Origin: an uncultured Parvularculaceae bacterium
Lineage (GTDB): Bacteria; Pseudomonadota; Alphaproteobacteria; Caulobacterales; Parvularculaceae
Reading direction: 5' to 3'
DNA length: 64,000 nt
Assembly (NCBI GenBank): GCA_947259375.1
Contig: CAMYLZ010000032.1
Coordinates: forward strand, 7,501 to 71,500
Shown: one piece after another, positions 62,376 through 64,000 of the stretch
Layout: the number at the start of each line of letters is the position of its first letter
How positions within the stretch are numbered: the stretch's first letter is position 1
Program-made: the position numbers and the translations under genes
Notes under the pieces: model-generated
The model's input: the letters and a program-made list of their open reading frames with translations, nothing else
Told to the model about the DNA's origin: nothing
The model's database searches: none

Positions 62376-62869
62376 TCCGCCGCCTCAATGTGCATTTTGC
62401 TTCCCTCGGCCGGTCCGTCAGCTCGCGCGGGCGGCGCATTTACCGACGCCATGCCGAGAACCCGCTTTTCGAGAATGTCCTCAAGCGTCACCGCGTTCAA
62501 AAATATCTCGATCTGGCGGCCCAACTCATCCCACAGATCATGCGTCAGGCAGCGCGTGCTTGTACCCTGGCAGCCAATCGTCGAACCAGCGTCGCAGGCG
62601 GTCGTGCGAATCTCTTCATCCACCGCCGCAACAATATCGGCGACGCGCACTGCGCCCGCCGGCGCCGTCAGCGCATAGCCGCCGCCAACACCGCGCGCGC
62701 TTTCCACCAATCCGGCGCGGCGCAGCTTGGCGAAAAGCTGTTCAAGATAGGAAAGCGAAATCCCCTGGCGCAGCGCCACGTCAGACAACGCCACCGGCCC
62801 ATCCGCGCCCGTGGCGGCGATATCGGCCAGCGCCGAAACCGCATATCTGCCTTTGGTGGTCAGCTTCAC
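62372..62869 (-). CDS. iscR: Rrf2-family Fe-S regulator IscR
   Basis: 165-residue winged-helix Rrf2 regulator. MKLTTKGRYAVSALADIA and the HTH through about residue 70 are typical. The cluster-ligand cysteines are C92, C100 and C107, with x7 and x6 spacing, between the classic IscR (x5/x5) and RirA (x7/x5) patterns. It heads the suf operon, and a matching operator overlaps its promoter. Likely senses Fe-S or iron status and autorepresses. Confidence 0.9.
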   Translation of the reverse strand: MKLTTKGRYAVSALADIAATGADGPVALSDVALRQGISLSYLEQLFAKLRRAGLVESARGVGGGYALTAPAGAVRVADIVAAVDEEIRTTACDAGSTIGCQGTSTRCLTHDLWDELGRQIEIFLNAVTLEDILEKRVLGMASVNAPPARADGPAEGSKMHIEAAE

Positions 62870-62961
62870 CTATCAAATCCGTTCGTTTGGTCGCGGGTGT
62901 TCCGGCTGGCGCCGGGGAAAAAACGTGCTATACGCGCCCGCCGACCAACCCATATGCCGAC

Positions 62962-62993
62962 GAAATAGGAAACCCGACAAATTCAGTCAACAT
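62962..62993 (-). promoter_or_regulatory. iscR-suf promoter with IscR type-1-like operator
   Basis: On the minus strand, TTGACT (62985-62990), 17-base spacer and TATTTC (62962-62967) form a good sigma-70 promoter. The sequence ATGTTGACTGAATTTGTCGG, at 62974-62993, closely resembles the E. coli IscR type-1 box and covers the -35 and the spacer. Repression by IscR is therefore expected. Confidence 0.65.
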
Positions 62994-63117
62994 TATCGCC
63001 GCTTTTATTTCGGCGAAAATGCCTGTTTTAGCGGTATACGCGTCATTATGACGTTCATTTGGGACCAATTTGCTGGGATATAACCATCCCGGCGCGCCAG
63101 CTTTAAAAAGGGTGACA

Positions 63118-63792
63118 ATGCCAGAAGTGATTTTCGCCGGTCCGGAAGGACGCCTCGAAGGCCGCTATCAAAAAGGAAAAGGCGAGAATCCGCCGGTCGC
63201 GCTGGTGCTGCATCCGCACCCGCTATTTGGCGGCACTATGAACAACCGCGCCACCTATGAACTCTATCAGATGTTCGTGCGTCGCGGTTTTTCGACCATG
63301 CGCTTCAATTTCCGCGGCGTCGGCCGCAGCCAGGGCGAATATGACCAGGGTCAGGGCGAGCTCGCCGATGCGGCCACCGCGCTTGATTACCTGCAGCAAA
63401 TCAACCCCAACGCCCCGTTTTCGTGGGTGGCGGGCTTTTCCTTCGGTTCCTGGATCGCCATGCAGCTTTTGATGCGGCGCCCGGAAATCGTCGGCTTCAT
63501 CGCCGGCTCGACGCCCGCCAATCTTTATGACTTTTCGTTCCTCGCCCCCTGCCCGTCATCGGGCGTCGTCCTACATGGCGAGCTCGACAAGATTTGCGCG
63601 CCTGATGAGACCAAGGGCATGGTCGAGCGCACGCGCACCCAGAAAGGTCGCAAGATCGAATTTCAGGTGGTGCCCGGCGCCGACCACTTCTTTGAATCGC
63701 ATATGGACGCGTTCATCGCCACGGCCGAGACCTATCTCGACGCCCGGCTCGCCTATGAAAAGCCGGAAGGCGAATATCACGGCGAAGCCTGA
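63118..63792 (+). CDS. Alpha/beta hydrolase
   Basis: 224-residue hydrolase with HPHPLFGGTMNNR near the N-terminus, nucleophile elbow GFSFGS and a C-terminal GADHFF with the likely catalytic His. It resembles small esterase-like proteins adjacent to Fe-S regulators, but I cannot name an activity. The ATG at 63118 gives a normal start. It is divergent from iscR, sharing the 248-base gap with the IscR-like site. Confidence 0.88.
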   Translation: MPEVIFAGPEGRLEGRYQKGKGENPPVALVLHPHPLFGGTMNNRATYELYQMFVRRGFSTMRFNFRGVGRSQGEYDQGQGELADAATALDYLQQINPNAPFSWVAGFSFGSWIAMQLLMRRPEIVGFIAGSTPANLYDFSFLAPCPSSGVVLHGELDKICAPDETKGMVERTRTQKGRKIEFQVVPGADHFFESHMDAFIATAETYLDARLAYEKPEGEYHGEA

Positions 63793-63891
63793 CGCCGACT
63801 ATTAAGCCCCTTTCCGGATTTTTTGCGCCGGATTAATCTTTCACCGTCAACCTTGGCTGCTTGTTCAGCCTGTTGCGTGAGAGGGGGGCTC

Positions 63892-64000
63892 TTGCCGCTG
63901 CGCCTATTGAGAAAGATCGCCTTACGCCGCACGCGACTGAGCGCGCGGCTTGCGGGCGTCAATGGCTATACGGGCCGCGGTGCGCTGACCTTGACGCCAG
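63892..64000 (+). CDS. Possible 5' part of a gene running off the right edge
   Basis: A TTG after a GAGGGGGG stretch opens a frame that has no stop to the window end (about 36 residues, basic and leucine-rich: RKIALRRTRLSARLAG). A GTG at 63877 is an in-frame alternative start. It is too short to identify. Confidence 0.25.
   Translation, partial: MPLRLLRKIALRRTRLSARLAGVNGYTGRGALTLTP

Noticed and set aside
1-64000. CRISPR arrays, tRNA, rRNA, prophage or transposase genes
   Set aside because: No regularly spaced direct repeats, no cloverleaf-like sequences or conserved rRNA segments, and no integrase, transposase or phage structural motifs were seen on either strand.

Overview
The window is a GC-rich (roughly 60-65% by eye), gene-dense stretch of bacterial chromosome. 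It has no rRNA, recognisable tRNA, phage, transposase or CRISPR signal. Several features point to an alphaproteobacterium: a DUF3126 protein, a lipoprotein resembling the CC0125/CC1285 family, an IscR-headed SUF operon with two cysteine desulfurases, and an lptF-lptG-lptD-surA-pdxA-ksgA run. A Hyphomonadaceae- or Parvularculales-like marine lineage is my best guess. That is inference, and no single marker settles it.

Layout. 0-8 kb: a rhomboid protease, a double-PilZ protein, an unusual GYF_2 plus Cas2/SinR-like fusion, PhoH, several uncharacterised membrane proteins, and a PCu(A)C copper-chaperone lipoprotein. 8-16 kb: an ABC-F ATPase, chorismate mutase, two hotdog thioesterases, a Ca/Na antiporter, a DksA-like zinc-finger protein, a tandem glutaredoxin/GST-N protein, and HolC to PepA. 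16-24 kb: the envelope-biogenesis block (LptF, LptG, LptD, SurA-like, PdxA, KsgA). 24-34 kb: acyl-CoA synthetase with thioesterase, a cupin and a lipoprotein, a geranylgeranyl-reductase-like flavoprotein, a quinone-reductase-like MDR, a glycine-zipper lipoprotein, an HSL-type esterase and a TonB-dependent receptor. 34-38 kb: homogentisate catabolism (hmgA, a DUF6980 protein, fah), with trxB divergent. 38-45 kb: an acyl-CoA carboxylase operon (beta subunit, acyl-CoA dehydrogenase, biotin subunit, BKACE/DUF849) divergent from a TetR regulator, with a perfect palindromic operator between them. 45-54 kb: GST, a second acyl-CoA dehydrogenase, a VPLPA-CTERM surface protein, nitronate monooxygenase, a large DUF305-beta-propeller secreted protein, pyruvate kinase and dienelactone hydrolase. 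54-63 kb: a twelve-gene iscR-suf operon with four non-canonical members. The right edge holds an alpha/beta hydrolase and a possible partial gene.

How the genes work together. Most of the window is housekeeping: LPS transport and outer-membrane assembly, Fe-S assembly, and cofactor and glycolytic enzymes. Mixed in is catabolism of fatty or branched acyl-CoAs and of aromatic amino acids. The regulatory sequences that can be read directly are an IscR-like site on the iscR promoter, the TetR palindrome on the carboxylase promoter, and a smaller palindrome on the likely hmgA promoter. The points most worth following are the GYF_2/Cas2-like fusion, the DUF305-propeller protein, the carboxylase-BKACE operon with its operator, and the extra genes inside the suf operon.
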